A model generated the notes under the pieces. The model searched no databases. It saw only the letters and a program-made list of their open reading frames with translations, and was not told where the DNA came from. A DNA stretch of 64,000 nucleotides. Origin: DATEKX01 sp963726785. Lineage in GTDB: Bacteria > Acidobacteriota > Blastocatellia > UBA7656. Position numbers and translations under genes: made by a program. The first letter of the stretch is position 1. Every line of letters begins with the position of its first letter. Below, piece by piece: positions 9,152-18,600 of the stretch. The stretch covers positions 1,488,001 to 1,552,000 of the forward strand of contig CAVSDJ010000007.1 of the NCBI GenBank assembly GCA_963726785.1, given 5' to 3'.

Positions 9152-9517
9152 TCAAAAGATTCTGCGTTTCTCTGTGCGGTTCTTGTAAAGCCAGATTCCG
9201 GTAGCAGCGCCCGCGCCTACAAGTGCCCCGACCACTGCCCCCTTCTTCCCTTTAACAACGCCGCCTGCTACAGCGCCCACACCCGCGCCTGTGCCGATCA
9301 CTGTTGCTGCGCCAGCCGCGCCGGGCATCCAGCGATGCTTGTATTCATAATTGACCAAGCCAGGGCCATCAAAGAAACTGATCCTGCCATCGCCAACTCT
9401 GTAGCCGTTCTTGTCACGCCTGATGAATCGGCCTCGTTCCTGGCCGAAGCTAACGGCGGGCAACAGGAGCGCGAACAGGGAGAGTATTATCAAAAAACTA
9501 CTCAGCCTTTTTCTCAT
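9152..9517 (-). CDS. exported glycine-zipper protein
   Basis: A 121-residue protein with a signal peptide (RKRLSSFLIILSLFALLLPA). A short polar section (RGRFIRRDKNGYRVGDGRIS) follows, then a glycine-zipper stretch, GAGAGVGAVAGGVVKGKKGA then VVGALVGAGAATG, ending in a basic tail. Glycine-zipper motifs of this kind associate with or span membranes, often the outer membrane. The start is preceded by CCGGAGGAA. It has its own downstream terminator and appears to be a single-gene unit. The exact role is unknown. Confidence 0.78.
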   Translation of the reverse strand: MRKRLSSFLIILSLFALLLPAVSFGQERGRFIRRDKNGYRVGDGRISFFDGPGLVNYEYKHRWMPGAAGAATVIGTGAGVGAVAGGVVKGKKGAVVGALVGAGAATGIWLYKNRTEKRRIF

Positions 9518-9647
9518 TTCATTTCCTCCGGAGATTTTCTGTGAGCGGTTCGTGTCAGTGCGTCAGAGAGCGACTCCGACCATCGGCGTGATGCGCGAGA
9601 CCGGCAGAAACGTTGCCTGCGCCATGAATCTAAATCAAAAGAGCCTG

Positions 9648-9741
9648 TTCACCGCAGAGACGCAGAGGACGCAGAGATTACGCAGAGAAATACTATTAAC
9701 TCTCTGCGCCCCCCCTGCGTTCTCTGCGTCTCTGCGGTGAA
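9648..9741. repeat. inverted repeat of the 'ccgcagagacgcagag' type
   Basis: Perfect 20-base arms at 9648-9667 and 9722-9741 flank an interior built from further imperfect copies of gcagaga and tctctgcg. Elements with this word are found between genes in many unrelated bacterial genomes (general knowledge). It lies just downstream of the PpiC/DsbA-like gene, where a hairpin could also stop transcription. Confidence 0.8.
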
Positions 9742-9764
9742 CTGACTTGGTTTTTCAGACGCTG

Positions 9765-11291
9765 TTACTTCCCGCTCTTTGTGTTGAGGGCCGACTCGAT
9801 TGCTTCTTTCAATGCTTCGCGCGTGCGCTCTTTCAACGGCTGCCCGTTAATAAACAGAGCAGGGGTTGCGCTGATGCCGAGTGCCCTCCCATCTTGAATG
9901 TCGCGTCGCACGCTTTCGGCGAGCTTGCCGCCGTCAAGCGATTCGTCGAAGACTTTGCGATCAAGCCCCACCTGTGTCGCATACTCTTTGAGCTTGGCGA
10001 TTTCTAGGCTCTGCTGGTTTTTAAACAGCAGCGCGCTGTACTCCCAATACTTGCCCTGCTGACGCGCGGCTTCCGCAGCTTCAGCCGCCTTGAATGCGTG
10101 CGGGTGGCGGTCGAGCGGGAAATCGCGCACGACGAACTTCACTTTGTCTCCGTACTCTTTCAACAACTCCTCGATGATCGGCTGCGCGCCCGCGCAACTG
10201 GAGCACTGATAATCGGTGAACTCTACAATGGTGACCGTCGCCTGCTCGCCGCCTTTCCAAGGCTGATCGTTCGTCGCAATCGCAAGCCTGGGCGTCTCAG
10301 GCGACTTCAAAAATATCTGCACAGATGCGGCTGATCGCAACCGTTCGGCAAAAGCTATCTGCGCCTTTTGCTGTTCGTTTTCGGTAAGGTACTGGATGAT
10401 CTGGCTGCGCAGTTGATCGAACTCTGCGGGCATTTTTGCTTTGTTGCCGTCGTAAAACTTGCGCGCATCTTCTTCGGTAATTTTTTTAACCTTCGGCAGC
10501 ACGTCCGCTTCGATGATGGCGCGAGCCGTGAGCTTGCGCTTTTGCGCTTCTTGTTCCAGCAACAGATCATTGATCTTCAAATCCATGTGCATCTTTCTGA
10601 GACTGTAAATCTGTTTCTGCGCCTGAATCAAAAGCGGCTGCAAAGTATCTTCGATATTGGCAGAGGTAATATTTTGTCCGTTGAGCGTAGCAAAGATGCG
10701 GTCGCGGTCAGTCCGTGTTTCGGGCGGAGTTGCCTCTTTTACCATCAACTTCAGGTCGGCAGCGGCGCGCAGCCGGTCAGCGAAAGCTTTTGCCATCTCT
10801 GCCTGTCGCTGGTTTCTCAGGTAATTGGCGATGAGCGGTTTTGCATCGTCGAAAGCAGAATCCATCTTCTCTTTGTTTTTATCGAAGAACTCTTTGATCT
10901 CTGCGTCCGTCGGCTCTTTGACTTTTGAAATGATCTCTTCTTGAACCAGTTGCGCGGATGTTTTGCCGCGCTTTTTCGCTTCCGCATCGAGAAGGCGCGA
11001 ATTGATTTGCAGGTCAAGCTCAAGCCGCCGCACCTCGACCACCTGATTGTGAATCGCCTTTAACGGTTCTTTGATCGCTTCATCCACATCTTTAGCGGTG
11101 ATCTTCAGCCCGTTGACTGTTGCCAGCACCTCGGGCGGAGCTTCGCCTTCACACCCGCAGCTTGGAGCAGGTTGCGCGGCTTCGGATGAATTGTTCGGGG
11201 TTGCATTCTTCGGGGTCTGGCTGGCGGCTGTCTGAGCCATCGAACTAGTAGCCAAAGCAAATAACAACATTAGAGTCATCAATCGTTTCAT
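9765..11291 (-). CDS. exported tandem PpiC/SurA-like and DsbA-like thioredoxin-fold protein
   Basis: A 508-residue protein. A signal peptide (MKRLMTLMLLFALATSSMAQ) is followed by a Cys-containing linker (CGCEG). Two homologous blocks of about 150 residues resemble the N-terminal chaperone part of SurA/PpiC proteins: EVLATVNGLKITAKDVDEAI, then IFATLNGQNITSANIEDTLQ. The C-terminal third is a DsbA/Thioredoxin_4 domain with the active-site segment FTDYQCSSCAG and the cis-Pro region ISATPALFINGQ. The CSSC motif differs from the CPxC usual in DsbA. It is the last gene of the multicopper-oxidase operon (29-base gap), with AGGAGG before the start. I infer a folding or thiol-redox helper for the cytochrome c and copper proteins. 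Confidence 0.85.
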   Translation of the reverse strand: MKRLMTLMLLFALATSSMAQTAASQTPKNATPNNSSEAAQPAPSCGCEGEAPPEVLATVNGLKITAKDVDEAIKEPLKAIHNQVVEVRRLELDLQINSRLLDAEAKKRGKTSAQLVQEEIISKVKEPTDAEIKEFFDKNKEKMDSAFDDAKPLIANYLRNQRQAEMAKAFADRLRAAADLKLMVKEATPPETRTDRDRIFATLNGQNITSANIEDTLQPLLIQAQKQIYSLRKMHMDLKINDLLLEQEAQKRKLTARAIIEADVLPKVKKITEEDARKFYDGNKAKMPAEFDQLRSQIIQYLTENEQQKAQIAFAERLRSAASVQIFLKSPETPRLAIATNDQPWKGGEQATVTIVEFTDYQCSSCAGAQPIIEELLKEYGDKVKFVVRDFPLDRHPHAFKAAEAAEAARQQGKYWEYSALLFKNQQSLEIAKLKEYATQVGLDRKVFDESLDGGKLAESVRRDIQDGRALGISATPALFINGQPLKERTREALKEAIESALNTKSGK

Positions 11292-11320
11292 TGCGTTTTA
11301 ATCCTCCTATAACGGTAGAG

Positions 11321-12910
11321 TTAATCGAGCGCGAGCCAATCGCTCGCCGGGGTGAATCCCTTGTTTTCAATGTCTACGGCAACGATGTAAGCGCCCAATG
11401 CGCCTATGCGCCGGTTTGGCCCGTAAGTGATGGGCGGCGTCAGTCCCGTCTCGAATTTGTAGAACCCTTCGAGCGCGGTGATCAGTTTCTCGCGGCTCAG
11501 GTCGCGGCCCGAAAGCTTCAATCCTTCGACCAGCAATTTTGCTGCGCTGAATGCAGACATCATCGTTACAAGATGCTTGCTTGGAAGCTGATGTCGCTCT
11601 GCAAGCGCAATAAGTTCCAGCAGCGTCAGTCTCGTCTGATCTGAAGGCAGCGTCGGGAAAGAAAGGAAAATGTGTTTCTCGAAACGCTTCGGCGCGTCGA
11701 AGAGTTCGCGGCCCGCCATCGCGCCGGGCATGACAAGATTGAAAGTCCAGCCGAGCTTTTCCGCTTCATCTAACAACATCTTGCTTTCGACAGACGAGCC
11801 AAGAAAGAAAATCGTTGCGATGCCGCTCGCGCTCAAATCCTTTGCGACGGACGCGCCCTCGAATCGCGCTGTTGTGTATTCAATCTTACGACGTAGATTG
11901 ATGCCGAGCTTCTTGTTTTCGGATTCGATGTCGGAAATCAGTGTGCGGCTCAACGGATTTGCCGGAGCGACAATCGCAAATCCGCCCTCGCTTTGCGTTC
12001 TATGTTTTGCGAAATGCACGAGCGCGCGCGATTGCTCGTTAAGCCCCGCGAGCAGATAAAAGACGCGCCGGTTTACGGGGAACCCTGTTTCGGGCAAAAG
12101 CGTCATGGGCGCAATCATCGGCGTCTCTTCGTTTTCGACGAGCGGGATCAAATCATGCTCAGAGCCAGCGATGAATGAAGCGGCAAGAGCAAAGATGTGC
12201 TCGTCTTTGATGAACCGCTCTACGCTGGCCGTTGGGTTTTTCGGCACACGAGCGACGCGCAATTCAAGCTTGCGGTTATAGACGCCGCCCTGGCTATTGA
12301 TCTCGTCGAAATAAGCAGACAGCAGCGCAGCGACCGCCTCTCCCGCTTCTGACATCGCGCCTTCCGAAGGGATGAACGTGCCGATGCGAACGCCCGAAGG
12401 CGAAATGCCCGGATCAAAATCACTGCCTACGCGCTTCAAATAAGCGGTCAGATCGGCCACATCTTCCGGCGACATATCGTATCTCGGCATCGTCGTGCCC
12501 AACTGGTTTCCGCCCGGGTCAAGCCCTTTTGTAACGGCTATCTCGATGGCGCGCTCGGTATATCGAGGATGTTTTCTGCCGCTCGCCGTGGTGATCTGAT
12601 ACGGCTTGGCAAGCGCCTCCCACGTTATGTTGGATGGCACAACGCCGCCTTCGGGCTTGCCCTGCCCATCGAGTCCGTGACACCCTGCGCAAGTCATCGC
12701 GCTTGTAGGAACCTCGATAGGCGGGTCGCCCAGGTAAGCCGTGATCGGCTTGCCCGAAGAACTGGCGGCGCGCAGGTAAATCTGTTTGCCGCGCTTCTCT
12801 TGCGCCGTCAGCGGCGCGGGCGCGGGCGATTGCGCGAAAACATTTCCGAGCAGTGAAGCGATTGAGAGAAACGCCGCCAGTAAGGTCAATCGTTTGATTG
12901 CTACAATCAT
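11321..12910 (-). CDS. cytochrome c / periplasmic amino-acid-binding-protein fusion
   Basis: About 529 residues. A signal peptide (LLAAFLSIASLLGNVFAQ) precedes a mono-haem cytochrome c domain with the haem site MTCAGCHGLDGQG and a distal methionine candidate in GTTMPRYDMSPEDVADL. From about residue 170 the rest is a type-I periplasmic binding fold of the branched-chain amino acid receptor family (VRIGTFIPSEGAMSEAGEAV, ALAASFIAGSEHD, GPNRRIGALGAYIV). The ATG at 12910 is chosen because AGGAGG precedes it. It lies 12 bases downstream of the SCO gene in the same operon. The combination suggests an electron carrier whose partner or ligand is held by the binding domain, perhaps a sensor or scaffold rather than a transporter; no ABC permease is nearby. 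Confidence 0.88.
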   Translation of the reverse strand: MIVAIKRLTLLAAFLSIASLLGNVFAQSPAPAPLTAQEKRGKQIYLRAASSSGKPITAYLGDPPIEVPTSAMTCAGCHGLDGQGKPEGGVVPSNITWEALAKPYQITTASGRKHPRYTERAIEIAVTKGLDPGGNQLGTTMPRYDMSPEDVADLTAYLKRVGSDFDPGISPSGVRIGTFIPSEGAMSEAGEAVAALLSAYFDEINSQGGVYNRKLELRVARVPKNPTASVERFIKDEHIFALAASFIAGSEHDLIPLVENEETPMIAPMTLLPETGFPVNRRVFYLLAGLNEQSRALVHFAKHRTQSEGGFAIVAPANPLSRTLISDIESENKKLGINLRRKIEYTTARFEGASVAKDLSASGIATIFFLGSSVESKMLLDEAEKLGWTFNLVMPGAMAGRELFDAPKRFEKHIFLSFPTLPSDQTRLTLLELIALAERHQLPSKHLVTMMSAFSAAKLLVEGLKLSGRDLSREKLITALEGFYKFETGLTPPITYGPNRRIGALGAYIVAVDIENKGFTPASDWLALD

Positions 12911-12922
12911 CAAAGCCTCCTG

Positions 12923-13546
12923 TTATTGCGCTTTGCCGGGCTGCGCTTTGCCAAGCTGATCTTTGATGACGCTATCTACGATTTCGATCAGCGCATCAGG
13001 CCGCGCCATGCCTAGAGCTTTCTTCCACAAATTCGTGCGGTCGTTGCCGATGAGCATCAATGTGTAATGGTCGTCGCGCGACTGCACATACTGGCCGAAC
13101 TTGCGAAGCGCCAGTTCAATGTTCTCTTTCTTGCCTGTCAGGAAATGCCAGCCCGATTTGGCTTTGTATTTTTGGGCAAACGCCTTCAGCACTTGCGGCG
13201 AATCAACGGTCGGGTCAACGCTTAACGACAAGATCACCACGTCTTTGCCGAGCCGGTCGCCTAGCCAATCCTGAATGCGTTGCAGGTTCAAAGTCATCGG
13301 CGGGCACACGCTGTTGCACGATGTAAACATCGAGTTGATGATGACGACCTTGTCTTTGATAAGGTCGCTGTAAAGCCGCAGCTCTTTGCCGTCCTGATCA
13401 ATCAGCGGGATGTCAGTGAAATATTTGTGCGCAGGCGAAATCTGTGCGCCAGCAGGTTTTTCAGTCGCGCCAGCCTGCGCCCATCCGTTTGCGGGATTGA
13501 ACAGACCAGCCAACAAAATCGCAATCAGCCACATTCGTTTCGTCAT
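12923..13546 (-). CDS. SCO1/SenC family copper-delivery / thiol redox protein
   Basis: A 207-residue exported protein (MTKRMWLIAILLAGLFNPAN signal) with the thioredoxin fold of SCO1/SenC. The copper-binding cysteine motif is SMFTSCNSVCPPMT (CxxxC). The conserved histidine expected further on is probably the one in DDHYTLMLIGNDR. SCO proteins deliver copper to cytochrome oxidase CuA sites or to other copper enzymes. Here the gene is in an operon with a giant multicopper oxidase, not with cox genes, so I infer that the oxidase is its client. A strong GGAGGAGG ribosome-binding site is present. The gap to the upstream gene is 18 bases. Confidence 0.92.
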   Translation of the reverse strand: MTKRMWLIAILLAGLFNPANGWAQAGATEKPAGAQISPAHKYFTDIPLIDQDGKELRLYSDLIKDKVVIINSMFTSCNSVCPPMTLNLQRIQDWLGDRLGKDVVILSLSVDPTVDSPQVLKAFAQKYKAKSGWHFLTGKKENIELALRKFGQYVQSRDDHYTLMLIGNDRTNLWKKALGMARPDALIEIVDSVIKDQLGKAQPGKAQ

Positions 13547-13564
13547 AACGTTTTCCTCCTCCTG

Positions 13565-15626
13565 TTATTTTTCCGAAATTTTGTTACCAGCTTCGGCCTG
13601 TTCGGCTCGACCATCCAACACGATGAAAGGCAGTTGATTCAGTCTGATTTTCAGCGAGGGACAATGCACGAAGATGTAGTAGACGCCTTCCTTCGGCGGC
13701 ACGAAATCAATTTCGTAAACGCCATCACCGCGCGCCTTTGCCCACTGTCGTTCCTGCCAGATGCCGGGCGCGAGAAACGTCAGCACGCCGACATCTTTCA
13801 AATCATTTTTAGCTGCTCCTGATTCCGGGTCGCGCAATCGAAACCGCAAGTTGACTTTTTCCTGCGGGCGGATCTTCACGTCTTTGACCATGATAGTTGA
13901 ATGCGAAGCGGCGCTTCATCGTTGCGCTTTGCCATTGCCGGATTATCTTTCACCGCTACGTCGAAACAATTGATCACGCGCGGCGAATCGAGCAGAAAAG
14001 CCAGATCGTAATGTCCGCCTTGCGGCAGCTTGACGTTGGCAGTGTAAGTGCCGGGCAATGTTTCTCGCAGGCTGCGATCAACTACCATCACGCCGCGCGG
14101 CTCGCGACTGATAATTCTGGAAATTGCCCATCGGCGCGGCCATGCCTTCCGTGTAGTAATAGATCGTCTGGTCTGCCGGATTAGCTATCAACACCGAGCC
14201 GCCTTCGGGCGCGGGCGTGATCGCTTCGGCAGCCGCTATCTGGCCCGCCCCTTCGGGCGCTGTTTGACCCGCTGGAACGTGAGTCGGTTGTACGGACGGG
14301 ACTTTATCGAGGTCTTTCAAAGCAATCAGCAAAACTTCGTCAGAGCCAAGCGAGCGGACGTAGGCATAGGACTGCGTAAAGATAACTTGATCGGGTTTCA
14401 CGCCGACTTCAACCGTGTGCAGCAGTTTGCCCGTCGCGGCGTCGAATATCTGCGCCGTGTTCTCTTTCGGGTTCAGGAGAAAGCCGTACCGGCCATCCGG
14501 CGAAATGCGGATTGTTCTGATTCCCGGCTTCACGCCGAGTCGCGCTATGGGTTCAAAGCTCTGCGCGTCTACGGCGATCATTACGCCAGTCGTTTCGTCA
14601 ATTCCGTAAATAGCTTTGCTCAAAGGCGAGTAGGCAAGCCCAGAAGTTGTCACACCGATTTTTACATCTTTGATCTTTGTAAGCTTCTGGACATCAATAA
14701 TGGATATCGTGCCTTCGCCCGTGTTGCTGACGAATGCGTAGCGATCATCGGCGGACAATACGATTTCATGTTGGCCCGTGCCTGTGATGATGCGCGCTGC
14801 GATTTTGTTAGTAGCCGTGTCAATGGCTGTGACTCCCGATGCCTGGCCCGTCATCGGCATATCGCCAACCCAGGCGTACTTTTCATCTTTCTGCAAAACG
14901 ATTCGACCGGGCCGCGCGCCGATTTCGACATTGGTCCGACTTTCCACGTCGCGGTATCAACTACGGCCACATGATTCGACATCGGGATAGTCACAAACAG
15001 CTTTCGCCCGTCGCGTGTCAATCGCCAGTCTTCGCCGGGATTGCTCAACAAGACGAGCGTGAACAATTTGCTTGTGCCGAAGGTGATGATTGGATCAATG
15101 ACCGATATGCTCGACTCTTTGTTGAGCGCGAGTATGAAATAAGAGTTCAAATCCACATCGGGTCGCGCGCCAAGACTGCCTTGAAGAAAGGCGCGAACCT
15201 TCTCTCTGCATTCCTTCTGCTCGATGGGTTGTTTTTTTACGCGATAATCGAGCCACGCTGCCGGGCGCAACCCTGTTACAGGTTTATTCGTCGTAGTGTC
15301 AGTGATCTTGAATTGCACGCGAGCATCATTGCCGCCCATTAAAGCATCGGGATTCGTATCGGCGAAGCAGGCTCAATCGCATAATCAATTGTCATGCCTT
15401 CTTGAACCAGACGGCCCCGGTTATTGTTGGCAATTCTCTTTGCCAGCGGTTGAAACAGGCGCAGGCATGGTTTCTTGCTTCTGCACAGCAGCCGGTTCGC
15501 CAGTGTTTTGTGATTGACTGCTTGCGCCCAACAGGCGCAAACGCAAGCGTGAAAGTTAAAACAGACAACTGCCGCATTGTTGCGAATGACGGCAAAACGG
15601 TGTGCGCGCGATTTAGTTTTCTTCAT
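13565..15626 (-). pseudogene. YVTN beta-propeller protein with C-terminal YtkA-like domain, multiply frameshifted
   Basis: The pieces read as one exported protein of about 680 residues spread over all three frames. The start MKKTKSRAHRFAVIRNNAAV is followed by a signal-like segment in a second frame. In order come QNTGEPAAVQKQETMPAPVS, GMTIDYAIEPASPIRIP, GGNDARVQFKITDTTTNKPV, then YVTN/NHL propeller blades (SSISVIDPI, VAVVDTATWKV, GVTAIDTATNKIAARI, GTISIIDVQKLTKI). The last part (LPGTYTANVKLPQGGHYDLA and VKDVKIRPQEKVNLRFRLRD) resembles YtkA/FixH-like beta domains. I place frame changes near 15580, 15540, 15425, 15345, 14950, 14095 and 13890. No in-frame stops interrupt the pieces themselves, so the damage is recent or comes from the assembly. 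It lies between the oxidase and SCO genes. Confidence 0.75.
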
Positions 15627-15695
15627 CGTCGTTTCCTCTTGAAAGAGGAGCGCGGGCTTTGAACATGCCCGCGCTCCGTTGAGTGAAACAAAAGG

Positions 15696-18600
15696 CTATC
15701 TGGGCGGGAAATTTACACGGAAGATTCCCCAGATGCCGTCGTCGAACTGGAACGATTGGAAGGTGCGATAAAGGTAATCACCTTCAACGCCGCCCTTGCC
15801 GCCTGCTCCGTTCTTCAACAGGAAGTTGTCATGGCTTGTTGCGCCGTTGCCGTACTGCGCGCCTTTCCATTCTGAGAGCGGGTTCGTGCCCTGATTCGTA
15901 CCGTTGGTCGTCCAGGGTTCTTCCTCCCAGATATGGCCGTGTAGCGTGTATACGTTGTTGCGCGCGTGACCGCCAGGATTCAAGGAACGTATGCGAACCG
16001 GGTCGGCCTCTATCGCAGTGAAGATCGGCGTCACGGGGTCGCCGCCCACCTTGATGTTGGCAAGCACGTCATGGAAATCTAGATCGCGCGTGACCTCCAT
16101 CGGCGTTTGCGGCAAGTGACCCATGCGGAACCACAGAGGCTCCGTGCGATAGTTGACACCCTTTTGCGCGGTGTCTTCGGGATCATCTTCGTCAGAGAGA
16201 TTCCTGACGGCATCGCCGCTCTTGTAGCGAAGATTGACATCTGTCTGGAACATCGTGACGAATTCTTTGAAGAATTGGCTGGGTGGAAACACGGATGCCG
16301 AAGCGCGTGTCAGACCCGTATAGGGCGGCACGGGCGAATGGTCTGTGTCATGCGTCCAGGTCGAGCCAGTCGGTTCTATGATAAGCCCGCCGAATGCGCC
16401 TTTGTTCGTGTGCTTGATTCGGTCGGACGGAATAAGGTTCGTCCCGCCGAATTCGACTGGCGTGAAGGTGATCGAGCCATTGCCTGCAACGCTCTGCACT
16501 CCGGCGTACCACAGGTAGGTCTGAATGCCTCCCGGAGCCGCCGTTGAAATGCGATTGAAGCCGACGTTGTTGCCGTCGCTGCGATGCACGTTGAAGGTCA
16601 ATAACTGCGGGTGCAAACCAACGTGGCGAGAGGGTCTGAGTTGATTTGCGTTGAACGGATCGAACGTCGCGCCGAAGTCGTCGAGCAACAACGGCAACGT
16701 GTTCCAACCGGCCAGGTCGGGCGGCAGCTGACGGCAAGCGATTGCGTAGGACTACAGCAATGCAATCACCAGCATTGGCGCGCAGGATGAGCGGCTCGGC
16801 CCGCAGGTTTGGTTTCAACATGCGTTCGCCCGGACGGCTCGGGTCGGGCTCTAGGTCACGTGTTCGAACGAACATGATGGCCGTCGGGTCGTGCAGCGGC
16901 CCGGCTTGCGCCCGTCGGTCGAATTAGGGTCAATCTTGTTTACAATCGTGTTGCGCGGATTGTAAACAAGCGTCCGCTGACCTGTGACCACTTCAAGAGG
17001 CAGGATGTCGCGCGCCAGAATCGCCGTGACATCGAATATGCGCAGCGGCGTCGAACCGCTGAACGGACATGCGCCTTTCTCGAATATGCCTATCGGCCCG
17101 GATTTGACAATCGCCGCAGGCTCCGGCGTAGTCTTTTCGGCTATAGTCGGGCCAGGCTCTGTCGGGTCGCTCTCTATGTCGGTCGGGTCGGTTACTGTGG
17201 TGTCGGTCGTGGGGACAGTTTTCGATGCCGATATCTGTCACACTATCGGGGTCATTATCGGCGTCGAGATCAACAGTAACGCGCGTAGTAACGCCCGTCT
17301 TGCTCGCGACAGGCAAAGCCGACTGCGGGTTATTCGGCAACTCTATGAGTTTCGGCTGAACGTCGCGATACAATCTGAGGATGCCCCACAGGCCATTCCA
17401 TAGATCGTCTGTCGCAGAGCCGGGCGCATAGAGGAAATCTCCGAACTTTCGTTCGCTAGGGCCGAAGGGATTAATGAACAGAGGCATCTCGAATTCGAAA
17501 TGCTCTGAGATGCCCATCATCTGGCTGTTGCGGTAGCCTGAACTCGGAACTTTCGGCTCGAAGAACCACCTGCTTCCATTGATGCTGAAGTTGTGGCCTT
17601 CTTCGTGCGCGCCGACAAGTACTCGGACTTTTCACGTTGTCCTTCTGATAAGCGCGCATCAACGGCGTTGCGGGGTCGCCCGTCAACACGCCGCTCGAAA
17701 GAGGCTTTGCGGCCCACGCGGACGGCGGTTGGTTCAATTCAGGCAAGGCCCGCGTGACGTTCGAGCGGAAAGCCATGGACAGGTCGCCTGCCGCGCCTAC
17801 CGTCTGCGCTCGCGTCGCTGGATTCCAAACGCGCAGGGCAATCGGCTCGTTGCGGTAGTTGACCGTCATGGTTCCCGGATCGGCTGCAGAGATGGCTTCC
17901 GGGCACGGCGGCGAATTGCGGCCATCCGGGCACGGGTCGCCGAGCGGAATCTTTTCGATGTTTATCGGCAGATTCTCTTCTTGTTTTGCTGGCGGGTTGA
18001 TCGCATTCTCCGGGTCGGGAACGGGTACGCCGTTCTTAATGCCACCGTCCTTATAGTAGGCAAGGTGGAAATCCTGGAACTCAATAAGGTATTCGCGGAA
18101 GCTCTCGGCAAGAACCGGCAGTTTGATCACTGCCTGCCAGCTTGTCGGGCCGCCGTCGCAACCCAGCGCGCTTGTGCTGGTGCAAGGGGCCGTCCGGTGG
18201 ACTGTTGCCCAGTAGCGCGCCCGTTTCGTTATTCAGCCATTGAGCATCCCTCTTCTCAGCCACCAGACCTGCGTAAAGACCTGCCTGCTGGTGAGTCGAA
18301 GGCCCAAGGTGATCGTGTGTGAAGATGGTTTGCAGCGTGCGGTCCTGGCCCAGCACGTTGAGCGTGTCGTCAACGAACCATCGCTGAATAGTCGTCTGCG
18401 CTCCGTTGTACTTTGGATTGGTGAAGAACGGATGCGGTTTCACCACCAGCGGGACGCGCGTGTTGGAGTTGTACTGCTTTATGCCGCCAAGGGCGTTTAT
18501 GGCCGCGATCTTTTCCCTGGTTTCTTCGGGCGCGTTCGTGCCATCCATGTAGTTGTAGCCGTTGGCTGCTCCGTCCGAAGCAGTCACGTCGAACTTCACC

